Shown in pieces: positions 8,609-15,647 of a stretch of DNA of 64,000 nt. Origin of the DNA: Sneathiella chungangensis (lineage in GTDB: Bacteria > Pseudomonadota > Alphaproteobacteria > Sneathiellales > Sneathiellaceae). How positions within the stretch are numbered: position 1 is the stretch's first letter; every line of letters starts with the position of its first letter. Below the pieces are notes generated by a model. It saw only the letters and a program-made list of their open reading frames with translations, was not told the origin of the DNA and ran no database searches. Location of the stretch: NCBI RefSeq assembly GCF_009882935.1, contig NZ_WTVA01000001.1, positions 882,238 through 946,237 on the forward strand, given 5' to 3'. The translations under genes were made by a program, and so were the position numbers.

Positions 8609-9763
8609 ATGTCTGACACCCCAACGATCAAAACCCTTCAATCCATCACCGAGGTGAGCGAGGCGGACTGGAACGCCTGCCTCGCGAATGACCATCCTTT
8701 CGTCATGCACCAGTTCCTCCGGGCGCTCGAGGAAAGCGGATCGGTCTCCGCCGAGGCCGGATGGATGCCGTACCATCTTGCCCTTGAACTGGACGGCCGC
8801 ATCGCGGGGGTGGCGCCGATGTATGTGAAGGGTCACAGCCAGGGAGAATATGTCTTCGATCACAGCTGGGCCCATGCCTATGAGCGCGCCGGGGGAAAAT
8901 ATTATCCCAAGCTCCAGCTTTCCGTCCCCTTCTCGCCGGTGACAGGGCCGCGCCTGCTGGTCCCGGAAGGACCGGAGCGGGAAATGCGCCAGCGCCTGCT
9001 GTTGCAGGGCGCGAAGGAGGTCGCCACCCGGCTTAATCTGTCCTCCGTCCATGCGACCTTTCTGGAGCCGGAGGAACGCGATCTGATGGAGGCGGACGGC
9101 CTGCTGATTCGCACCGGGGAACAGTTCCACTGGGTGAATGAAGGCTATGAAAACTTCGATGACTTTCTCGCGCAACTCTCCTCGCGCAAACGCAAGGCCA
9201 TCCGCAAGGAACGCGCGGGCGCCCTGGAAAACGACCTGGAATTCGAGATACTAACCGGCAGCGACCTTTCCGAGATTCACTGGGACGCCTTCTTCAACTT
9301 CTATATCGACACGGGCAACCGGAAATGGGGAACACCCTATCTTAACCGCCGGTTTTTCAGCCTGCTCGGGGAGTATCTCGCCGATGCGGTGGTGCTGTTC
9401 ATGGTCAGCCGCGAAGGGCGCTATATTGCCGGCGCGCTGAATCTGAAAAGCCGCGACTGCCTCTATGGCCGCTACTGGGGCTGTGTCGAGGATCACCGCT
9501 TCCTGCATTTCGAAACCTGCTACTACCGCGCCATCGACTATGCGATCGAGCATGGCATCCGCCGCGTGGAAGCCGGCGCGCAGGGTCCCCACAAGCTCGC
9601 CCGTGGCTATCTGCCCGTCGAAACCTATTCCGCACACTGGCTGCGCGATCCCGGATTTCACGATGCCGTCGCCGATTATCTGCAGACGGAAACCCGCCAG
9701 GTCGAAGCGGAAATCAACTACCTCGCCAGCCATTCGCCCTTTCGCCACGAGAATTCGGAATAA
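8609..9763 (+). CDS. FemAB/GNAT-like acyltransferase (DUF482)
   Basis: A 384-aa protein of the COG3146/DUF482 group, annotated elsewhere as peptidogalycan-biosynthesis or GNAT-like protein. The layout is the usual one: an N-terminal WNACLANDHPFVMHQFL block, a GYENFDDFLAQLSSRKRKAIRKER block in the middle, and a C-terminal LYGRYWGCVEDHRFLHFETCYY followed by EAGAQGPHKLARGY. No signal peptide or transmembrane segment is present. The ATG at 8609 starts the conserved part; the ribosome site is weak. The family has the FemAB double-GNAT fold and its substrate is unproven. Confidence 0.82.
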   Translation: MSDTPTIKTLQSITEVSEADWNACLANDHPFVMHQFLRALEESGSVSAEAGWMPYHLALELDGRIAGVAPMYVKGHSQGEYVFDHSWAHAYERAGGKYYPKLQLSVPFSPVTGPRLLVPEGPEREMRQRLLLQGAKEVATRLNLSSVHATFLEPEERDLMEADGLLIRTGEQFHWVNEGYENFDDFLAQLSSRKRKAIRKERAGALENDLEFEILTGSDLSEIHWDAFFNFYIDTGNRKWGTPYLNRRFFSLLGEYLADAVVLFMVSREGRYIAGALNLKSRDCLYGRYWGCVEDHRFLHFETCYYRAIDYAIEHGIRRVEAGAQGPHKLARGYLPVETYSAHWLRDPGFHDAVADYLQTETRQVEAEINYLASHSPFRHENSE

Positions 9764-9834
9764 GGCTCCGCGCGGCCCTATATGAGAAAAATCAATTGTT
9801 GAATTTTCCGGCGTTTTGCGGTAGTTTGAAATTG

Positions 9835-9850
9835 ACGTTTACGTAAACGT
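9835..9850. promoter_or_regulatory. 16-bp perfect palindrome, putative MerR-type (LiuR-like) operator
   Basis: ACGTTTACGTAAACGT is a perfect 16-base palindrome located 52 bases before the diiron protein start. It is embedded in a longer TTGACGTTTACGTAAACG stretch (from 9832). It resembles the ACGTAAACGT-type boxes that I recall for LiuR, a MerR-family regulator of branched-chain amino acid breakdown in Proteobacteria. A TTGAAA at 9826-9831 could be the -35. The regulator itself is not in the window, so its identity is inference. Confidence 0.5.
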
Positions 9851-9902
9851 AAAGGCAAGCCGCAAGATGCTGCCAGGAATAACGATATAAATAGGGATGA
9901 TC

Positions 9903-11006
9903 ATGACTGACCATATTACGCAGGACCCCATCTATAATACTGTGAACCGGGATGATTTTCCGGCGATGCTGGACGTGGACCGTTATGGGACACGCACGGC
10001 TGCCTTCGATGGCATTATCTCCGCGACGCATGATCATTTCTGGGATCCGCTGGATGCCACCTATCTCGATTTTTCGAGCCCCTTTGACATCTCCTCCGAC
10101 TATATCATGCCACCGGAAACGATTCCGGAGCTGCAAAGCGCCGTTGCCGACAGGCTGGACGAAGGCCAGAAAATCCAGCTCGCCAACGAAAGCACCCGTT
10201 GGAGCCTGTCCGCCATCCTGCATGGGGAACAGGGCGCGCTTTCCCTAAGCGCCAGCCTCTGCCATATCATGGTCGATCCGGGTGCGCAGGAATATGCCTC
10301 CAACCAGACGCGCGAAGAGGCGCGTCATGTCACGGCCTTCAGCCGCTATATCGGCGCCCGCTGGGGCCGCCCCTACCCTGTTGGGGAAGCCTTTGGTGAA
10401 TTGCTGAATGAGCTGGTCGGCGCCGAGGAAGTCTACAAGAAGCTGGTCGGCATGCAGATGCTGGTCGAGGGGCTCGCCATGGGCGCCTTCGCCAATATCC
10501 ACGCGAAAACCAACGATCCGCTGCTGAAACGGCTGACCCAGCTTGTCATGACCGACGAAGCCTTCCATCACAAATTCGGCAAGATCTGGGCCGACAAGAC
10601 CATCCCGAAACTCACCGCAGAAGAGCACGCCCGTGTCGAGGATTGGGCGGCCAGATGTTTCGAGACAGTCCTGTTCAACCTGATCAATATCCGCCAGAAA
10701 CGGGTGATCTATGAGCAGTTCGGCCTGGAATGGGAATGGGTCCGCGACGCCTGCCGCGAGGTTTTCACCGACGCCGACCGGCGCGAGACCCTGAAGGAAT
10801 CGACCAATATTTTCCGCGTGCTGGTGAAGACCCTGCTGAAATCCGGCATCATCACCGACCGCACCCGGCCGATCTATTCCCATTGGGTGGATATGGAGGA
10901 AATGGCCGGCGAGAACGAGGATATGGTCGGCTACGCCATCGCCGATGAGGGGATCGAGTATCTTCGGGGCCTCAATGCGGGACGCAAGGTCATCGGCCAG
11001 AAGTAA
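9903..11006 (+). CDS. Ferritin-like diiron protein
   Basis: A 367-aa mostly helical protein of the ferritin-like superfamily. Four carboxylate/histidine positions suit a diiron centre: Glu109 (HGEQGA), Glu139-x-x-His142 (EEARH), Glu189 (LVEGLA) and Glu219-x-x-His222 (DEAFHH). This E, ExxH, E, ExxH order is that of diiron oxygenases, oxidases and desaturase-like enzymes. No signal peptide or membrane helix is seen. The ATG at 9903 has AGGGA five bases ahead; an ATG six bases earlier is less well placed. It stands alone between a palindromic operator and a strong terminator. Substrate unknown; an oxygen-dependent hydroxylase or N-oxygenase is possible. Confidence 0.75.
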   Translation: MTDHITQDPIYNTVNRDDFPAMLDVDRYGTRTAAFDGIISATHDHFWDPLDATYLDFSSPFDISSDYIMPPETIPELQSAVADRLDEGQKIQLANESTRWSLSAILHGEQGALSLSASLCHIMVDPGAQEYASNQTREEARHVTAFSRYIGARWGRPYPVGEAFGELLNELVGAEEVYKKLVGMQMLVEGLAMGAFANIHAKTNDPLLKRLTQLVMTDEAFHHKFGKIWADKTIPKLTAEEHARVEDWAARCFETVLFNLINIRQKRVIYEQFGLEWEWVRDACREVFTDADRRETLKESTNIFRVLVKTLLKSGIITDRTRPIYSHWVDMEEMAGENEDMVGYAIADEGIEYLRGLNAGRKVIGQK

Positions 11007-11021
11007 CCGATAACATAGAAT

Positions 11022-11052
11022 AAAAAAAGGCGGGAAAACCTCCCGCCTTTTT
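11022..11052. terminator. Bidirectional intrinsic terminator
   Basis: GGCGGGA (11029-11035) pairs with TCCCGCC (11041-11047) over an AAAAC-type loop. It has seven A before and five T after, so it can terminate both the diiron gene on the plus strand and clpA on the minus strand. Confidence 0.88.
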
Positions 11053-11063
11053 GTTTCTATGTA

Positions 11064-13424
11064 TTACTTTTCCACCATCTCGGTGTCTTTACTGCCCTTT
11101 TTCTTCTTGCGCTTGTCCACCGCGTCTTTGCGGCCGAGCTCTTCCGCGCTTTCAATCTTGAAGGTCAGTTCGCCGGCCTTCACACCGACGGAGACATGGC
11201 CGCCCTTGGCGAGCTTGCCAAAGAGCAGTTCCTCCGAGAGCGGCTTCTTGATGCTCTCCTGAATGACGCGGGCGAGCGGACGCGCGCCGTAATTGGAGTC
11301 ATAGCCCTTCTTCGCCAGCCAGGTCGCCGCCGTATCCGTCAGCGAGATCGTGACATTGCGATCCTGAAGCTGGGTTTCAAGCTGCAGCACGAATTTCTCG
11401 ACAACGCGCGAGACGACTTCCGGCGGCAGCGGCGCGAACGCAATGGTCGCATCGAGACGGTTGCGGAACTCCGGCGTGAAGAGACGCTTGATCGCCTCCT
11501 CATCCTCGCCCTCGCGCACGTCATTGCCAAAGCCGATGGCCTGCTTGGTCATCTCATGGGCGCCCGCATTGGTCGTCATGATCAGAACCACATTGCGGAA
11601 GTCCACCTGCTTGCCGTTGTTATCCGTCAGCTTGCCATGATCCATGACCTGCAGAAGGATGTTGAAGAGATCCGGATGAGCCTTCTCGATCTCGTCGAGC
11701 AGGAGGACAGAATGCGGCTGCTGGTCAATGGCATCGGTCAGCAACCCGCCCTGGTCAAACCCGACATAGCCCGGAGGCGCGCCGATCAGGCGGCTAACCG
11801 TATGGCGTTCCATATATTCGGACATATCGAAGCGCACCAGGTTGAGCCCCATGATGGAGGCTAGCTGCCGTGCAACTTCCGTTTTGCCGACGCCGGTCGG
11901 GCCGGAGAAGAGATAGGAGCCGATCGGCTTTTCCGGCTCGCGCAGGCCCGCACGGGCGAGCTTGATGGAACTTGCCAAGGCATCGATCGCCGCATCCTGA
12001 CCGAACACCACGCGGCGGAGATCGACATCCAGCTTGCGCAGGTTAACAGTGTCTTCCTTCGAGACGGATTTCGGGGGAATGCGCGCAATCTTGGCGACCA
12101 CGGCCTCGACATCCTTGACGCCGATGGTCTTCTTGCGCTTGCTTTCCGCTTTCAGCATCTGGGCCGCGCCGACCTCATCGATCACATCGATCGCCTTGTC
12201 CGGCAACTTGCGGTCATTGATATAGCGCGAGGACAGCTCGACCGCCGCGCGGATCGCCTCCGCGGTGTAGCGGATATGATGATATTCCTCGAAATAAGGT
12301 TTCAGGCCCTTCAGGATCTTGATGCTGTCCTCGACCGTGGGTTCGCGCACATCGATCTTCTGGAACCGGCGCAGCAGCGCCCGGTCCTTTTCGAAATGAC
12401 CCCGGAATTCCTTGTAGGTCGTCGAGCCGATGCAGCGGATATCCCCGCTCGCGAGCGCCGGCTTCAGGAGGTTGGAGGCATCCATCGCGCCGCCGCTGGT
12501 CGCGCCGGCCCCGACGATCGTATGAATCTCGTCGATGAAGAGAATGGCATTATCCAGCCCCTGCAGCTCCGAGATGACGGCTTTCAGCCGCTCCTCGAAA
12601 TCGCCGCGGTAGCGCGTGCCCGCCAGCAGCGAGCCCATATCAAGCGAATAGATAACGGCGGGCAGCAACACGCTCGGCACATCGCCATGCACGATACGGC
12701 GGGCCAGCCCTTCGGCAATCGCCGTCTTGCCGACACCCGGATCGCCGACATAGAGCGGATTGTTTTTCGAACGGCGGCAGAGAATCTGGATCGTTCGATC
12801 AACCTCGTCATTGCGGCCGATCAGCGGATCGATCTTGCCCGCGGCCGCCTTTTCATTGAGGTTGATGCAATAGGCATCGAGTGCCTCGAGATTTTCAGGC
12901 TTTTCATCCGGCGGCGGCGTCTTGTCCTTTTCCGCCTTGTATTCCCCTTCAACGCCTCGGATAGCGCGGGTGGTTTCCTTGCCCGGTGCCTTGGCGACGC
13001 CGTGGCTGATATAGCTGATGGCATCCAAACGGGTCATTTCCTGCTTCTGGAGGAAATAGGCCGCATGGCTTTCTCGCTCGGAAAAAATGGCGACAAGCAC
13101 ATTCGCGCCGGTCACTTCCTCCCGGCCCGAGCTTTCAACATTGATCAGCGCGCGCTGCACCACCCGCTGGAAGCTCAGGGTCGGGCGGGCCTCGACGAAA
13201 CCATCCATGACGAGATCGTCAAGCTCGTCGGTGATAAAGGTTTCAAGGTCGCGGCGCAAAAGATCGATATCGACGTTGCAGGCCCGCATGACGGCGGCCG
13301 CATCCTGATCCTCCGTCAGCGAGAACAGCAAATGTTCCAGCATCGCGAATTCATGGCGGCGCGACGTCGCGAGGGCCATTGCACGATGTAGAGTCTCTTC
13401 AAGTGAGTTGGAAAATCCCGGCAC
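11064..13424 (-). CDS. clpA: ATP-dependent Clp protease ATP-binding subunit ClpA
   Basis: A 786-aa AAA+ unfoldase that feeds substrates, including ClpS-delivered N-degron proteins, to ClpP. Numbering from the GTG at 13424: N-domain 1-145, first AAA module with Walker A GDPGVGKT (227-234) and Walker B ILFIDE, second module with GPTGVGKT (508-515) and VLLLDE, and an IGF loop for ClpP docking at 630-632. The GTG start is preferred because it puts the family N-terminus (PGFSNSLEETLHRA) at residue 2, has GGAG upstream, and overlaps the clpS stop as TAGTG. An ATG at 13445 would add seven unusual residues. The C-terminal tail is Lys-rich. Confidence 0.96.
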   Translation of the reverse strand: MPGFSNSLEETLHRAMALATSRRHEFAMLEHLLFSLTEDQDAAAVMRACNVDIDLLRRDLETFITDELDDLVMDGFVEARPTLSFQRVVQRALINVESSGREEVTGANVLVAIFSERESHAAYFLQKQEMTRLDAISYISHGVAKAPGKETTRAIRGVEGEYKAEKDKTPPPDEKPENLEALDAYCINLNEKAAAGKIDPLIGRNDEVDRTIQILCRRSKNNPLYVGDPGVGKTAIAEGLARRIVHGDVPSVLLPAVIYSLDMGSLLAGTRYRGDFEERLKAVISELQGLDNAILFIDEIHTIVGAGATSGGAMDASNLLKPALASGDIRCIGSTTYKEFRGHFEKDRALLRRFQKIDVREPTVEDSIKILKGLKPYFEEYHHIRYTAEAIRAAVELSSRYINDRKLPDKAIDVIDEVGAAQMLKAESKRKKTIGVKDVEAVVAKIARIPPKSVSKEDTVNLRKLDVDLRRVVFGQDAAIDALASSIKLARAGLREPEKPIGSYLFSGPTGVGKTEVARQLASIMGLNLVRFDMSEYMERHTVSRLIGAPPGYVGFDQGGLLTDAIDQQPHSVLLLDEIEKAHPDLFNILLQVMDHGKLTDNNGKQVDFRNVVLIMTTNAGAHEMTKQAIGFGNDVREGEDEEAIKRLFTPEFRNRLDATIAFAPLPPEVVSRVVEKFVLQLETQLQDRNVTISLTDTAATWLAKKGYDSNYGARPLARVIQESIKKPLSEELLFGKLAKGGHVSVGVKAGELTFKIESAEELGRKDAVDKRKKKKGSKDTEMVEK

Positions 13425-13762
13425 TATTCTTTCTCCATCGTACATTGTAGGGGGTGTTGGTTTTCCCGCGCATAATCAATAACCTGCGCGACCTTCGTTT
13501 CGGCGATCTCGTATGGGAACACGCCGCAGTTCCCGACGCCTTTCTGGTGAACATGCAGCATCACCTGCACGGCGGTCTGCTCATCCATGTTAAAGAATTT
13601 CTGAAGGACGTACACAACGAATTCCATCGGCGTGTAGTCGTCATTCAAGAGAAGAACGCGCCACAGCGAGGGCTTCTTGGTTTTGGGCTTTGTTTTGGTG
13701 ACAAGGCCCGTCCCCGTTCCCCGACCGTCTTTATCCTTATCGTCGTTACCACTCATCGTCAT
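13424..13762 (-). CDS. clpS: ATP-dependent Clp protease adaptor ClpS
   Basis: A 112-aa adaptor that binds N-degron proteins and delivers them to ClpA. The recognition pocket residues are visible: Asn40-Asp41 in [12 protein letters not shown], Met46 and His70 in VMLHVHQKG. The N-terminal 30 residues are the flexible, Lys/Thr-rich tail needed for ClpA engagement. The stop codon shares its last base with the clpA GTG start, so translation is probably coupled. Two ATGs (13762 and 13756) are possible starts. Confidence 0.95.
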   Translation of the reverse strand: MTMSGNDDKDKDGRGTGTGLVTKTKPKTKKPSLWRVLLLNDDYTPMEFVVYVLQKFFNMDEQTAVQVMLHVHQKGVGNCGVFPYEIAETKVAQVIDYARENQHPLQCTMEKE

Positions 13763-13820
13763 TAATGCCCAAACAGATACGGTAATTTTTTTACTCCGTT
13801 TCCTTTTTCGCCCACAGTCC

Positions 13821-13835
13821 TTGTGCAGTGCACAG
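13821..13835. promoter_or_regulatory. TGCAnTGCA element upstream of clpS, third putative PhaR-like site
   Basis: TTGTGCAGTGCACAG contains the TGCAnTGCA core (13824-13832) that also occurs twice around the phasin promoter. It lies about 60 bases before the clpS start and between clpS and the phasin terminator. The flanks differ from the two phasin sites, so binding is less certain. Confidence 0.35.
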
Positions 13836-13933
13836 TCCTACTAATTAAGTATATATCTTAGCAGGAAATTCAAAAAATATTATTACCGAAGATGAAAAAA
13901 TTCAAAAAAGTGAACGCCGCCGCTGCGGCCACG

Positions 13934-13963
13934 AAAAAAGGCCCGGAAAAATCCGGGCCTTTT
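13934..13963 (-). terminator. Intrinsic terminator of the phasin gene
   Basis: GGCCCGGA (13940-13947) and TCCGGGCC (13952-13959) form an 8-bp stem with an AAAA loop. On the minus strand the stem is followed by six T (the A-run at 13934-13939), 30 bases after the phasin stop. Confidence 0.88.
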
Positions 13964-13989
13964 CAAGACGCTTACTATACTGACTGGTG

Positions 13990-14550
13990 TTAAGCCTGCT
14001 TGGAAAACATATCGAGCGAAGCGGCATACTGTGCGCCAAAGGGCTCGACAACTGATTTCGCTGCGTCGGCAACCAGGGTGTTGAACTTGCCCATTTCAGA
14101 AACGTAGTTCTGCATGGAGTTCTTGGCGAATTCCGTCTGGATTTCGACAACCTTGGTCATGTCTTCGGTTTCCGCGATCGTCTTCGTTACGTTGAAAACG
14201 TCCTGGAGGCTGCCCGTTCCGAAATCGATCAGAGCGGCGCCGATCTTTTCGCTTTTTTCAACAGCGGCATTGCTTGCCTTGACGAAAGCTTCCGCGCTCT
14301 TCTTGTCATAGAACTGGGAACCTTCGAGAGTCTTGATAACCTTTTCAAAGCCGGACTTGCCTTCGGCAACGGCCTTCTCGTAGTTGGTCTTGAAGGTTTC
14401 GCTGTTGGACTTGAATGCCTTTTCAGCGGCTTCCGTGCCGTTGAGGAAAGCTTCCTGCAGGGACTTGCGGCCCGTAGCGACCATATCTTCAATTTCTTTG
14501 GTAACAGCAGTCGGGTCAACCGCTGCGGTATTCGTTGATTTCTTCGTCAT
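13990..14550 (-). CDS. Phasin family protein
   Basis: A 186-aa protein of the phasin_2 type, expected to coat polyhydroxyalkanoate granules. It is Ala/Lys/Glu-rich, without cysteine, mostly helical, and has the family blocks GRKSLQEAFLNGTEAAEKAF, an FYDKKSAEAFVKAS middle and a closing EPFGAQYAASLDMF. The ATG at 14550 has AGAAAGG before it; an upstream in-frame extension to 14610 has neither homology nor ribosome site and would overlap the operator. It is transcribed alone from a strong promoter and ends at a strong terminator, as expected for an abundant granule protein. No phaC or phaR is in the window. Confidence 0.9.
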   Translation of the reverse strand: MTKKSTNTAAVDPTAVTKEIEDMVATGRKSLQEAFLNGTEAAEKAFKSNSETFKTNYEKAVAEGKSGFEKVIKTLEGSQFYDKKSAEAFVKASNAAVEKSEKIGAALIDFGTGSLQDVFNVTKTIAETEDMTKVVEIQTEFAKNSMQNYVSEMGKFNTLVADAAKSVVEPFGAQYAASLDMFSKQA

Positions 14551-14587
14551 TGACTTAACCTTTCTGACTAGCGCCCTTGAATTGGGT

Positions 14588-14604
14588 TTGCTGCACTGCA
14601 ACAA
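14588..14604. promoter_or_regulatory. Putative PhaR-like operator, downstream site
   Basis: TTGCTGCACTGCAACAA reads as a dyad TTGnTGCAnTGCAnCAA, matching its own reverse complement at all non-n positions. It lies just downstream of the -10, in the untranslated leader of the phasin gene. It shares 13 identical bases (TGCACTGCAACAA) with the site at 14650-14665. PHB regulators of the PhaR family bind TGC-rich dyads, hence the assignment. Confidence 0.6.
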
Positions 14605-14613
14605 TGTCACCTG

Positions 14614-14641
14614 TATATAATAGGACGCTGATGGATGTCAA
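14614..14641 (-). promoter_or_regulatory. Phasin promoter (sigma-70 type)
   Basis: On the minus strand TTGACA (complement of 14636-14641) is followed after 16 bases by TATATA (complement of 14614-14619). The promoter sits between two copies of the TGCACTGCAACAA repeat, one upstream of -35 and one after the start point, a typical repressor layout. Confidence 0.65.
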
Positions 14642-14649
14642 TGGTTTTT

Positions 14650-14665
14650 TTGTGCACTGCAACAA
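14650..14665. promoter_or_regulatory. Putative PhaR-like operator, upstream site
   Basis: TTGTGCACTGCAACAA carries the same 13-base TGCACTGCAACAA as the site 61 bases away. It lies about 8 bases upstream of the -35 of the phasin promoter. Confidence 0.55.
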
Positions 14666-14793
14666 AATTGCAAAATTTATTTAATCTATTGTTTTTTATA
14701 TAATATTTTTCCGGCAGGCCGCAATATGGCACCGGAAATCCGCACCCGCAACAATAAATTCACAAAATTATCCGGATATTCCCTTGGCCGCGA

Positions 14794-15489
14794 TCAGAGA
14801 TCGAGACCGTTATCGCCGATCTGCAGGGTGAAATAGGTACTGCCGCCGCCCCGCCCCCCTTTGTAGTAACGCGAGGAACGGCCGAATACGGTGGGGGTAT
14901 AGGGTTCCTGGAACCGCACGCCGGTCTCGTCCCCCTTGGAGAGCACCTCGCGGAAGGGCAGCTTGGCAACATCTGAATTCTCGTCGTTCCAGGCATAATA
15001 TTTGAAATTGCCGTCGCGGCAGACCATGGCGATCCAGTAGAACTCGTCGGAATGCAGGATCTGCCCCTTGATCGCCGGTTTCTCGAAACCGGATTTGATC
15101 AGCGCCTGTTCGATCGCGATCAGGTCCTTGAGGCTGATCACGACCTTGCTTTCGCGGGTCGCCGCCGGACCGGACCCGCCGGCCGCCCCCAAGAGCCAGT
15201 TGACGCTGATCCCGCCGCTGAACACCTGCGTCGTCTGCGTCGCCGAGTCCGCCGTCGTGATCTGCAAGATATCGTAGGTCCGCACCTGCTCGTCATAGAT
15301 GGCGTTATAAATCATCCGGTAGCGGGCATTGCGACCGGGCGCGCAATTCTCGCGGATATCGTCTCCGTTGGCATAGGAAAACCACTGGAAAGGCCGGAAA
15401 ATTGGATTTTCCGTGCCCCCGTCCGCGGCGCAGGCGGCAACGAACGCCGCAAGAAAGATGGTCCGGATCAGGGGGTAAATGATTTTCAT
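14794..15489 (-). CDS. Hypothetical lipoprotein
   Basis: A 231-aa protein of unknown function. The N-terminus has a lipoprotein signal ending in LAAFVAAC with the lipidated Cys20, followed by a flexible Gly/Thr stretch, so it should be an envelope lipoprotein. The mature part contains conserved-looking blocks (CAPGRNARYRMIYNAIYDEQVRTYDI, truncated here for length, around 49-74) and ends in a Gly-rich stretch and a strand-like STYFTLQIGDNGLDL. It resembles uncharacterised alphaproteobacterial proteins only. It is divergent from the carboxypeptidase gene, which may suggest a cell-wall context. Confidence 0.6.
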   Translation of the reverse strand: MKIIYPLIRTIFLAAFVAACAADGGTENPIFRPFQWFSYANGDDIRENCAPGRNARYRMIYNAIYDEQVRTYDILQITTADSATQTTQVFSGGISVNWLLGAAGGSGPAATRESKVVISLKDLIAIEQALIKSGFEKPAIKGQILHSDEFYWIAMVCRDGNFKYYAWNDENSDVAKLPFREVLSKGDETGVRFQEPYTPTVFGRSSRYYKGGRGGGSTYFTLQIGDNGLDL

Positions 15490-15647
15490 GGGCCCTCGCC
15501 TTTCGATGACGTCGCTTTTGCTTACCAGATATTAACCATCCGTATGTAAGATCAAAAGGGAAATCAACTAATGTTGATATTATACGCACTTCAAGAGGAT
15601 AGGTTCCTTTGTTGACATACGGTGGCAAAAAAATTGTCAGGAATTTG

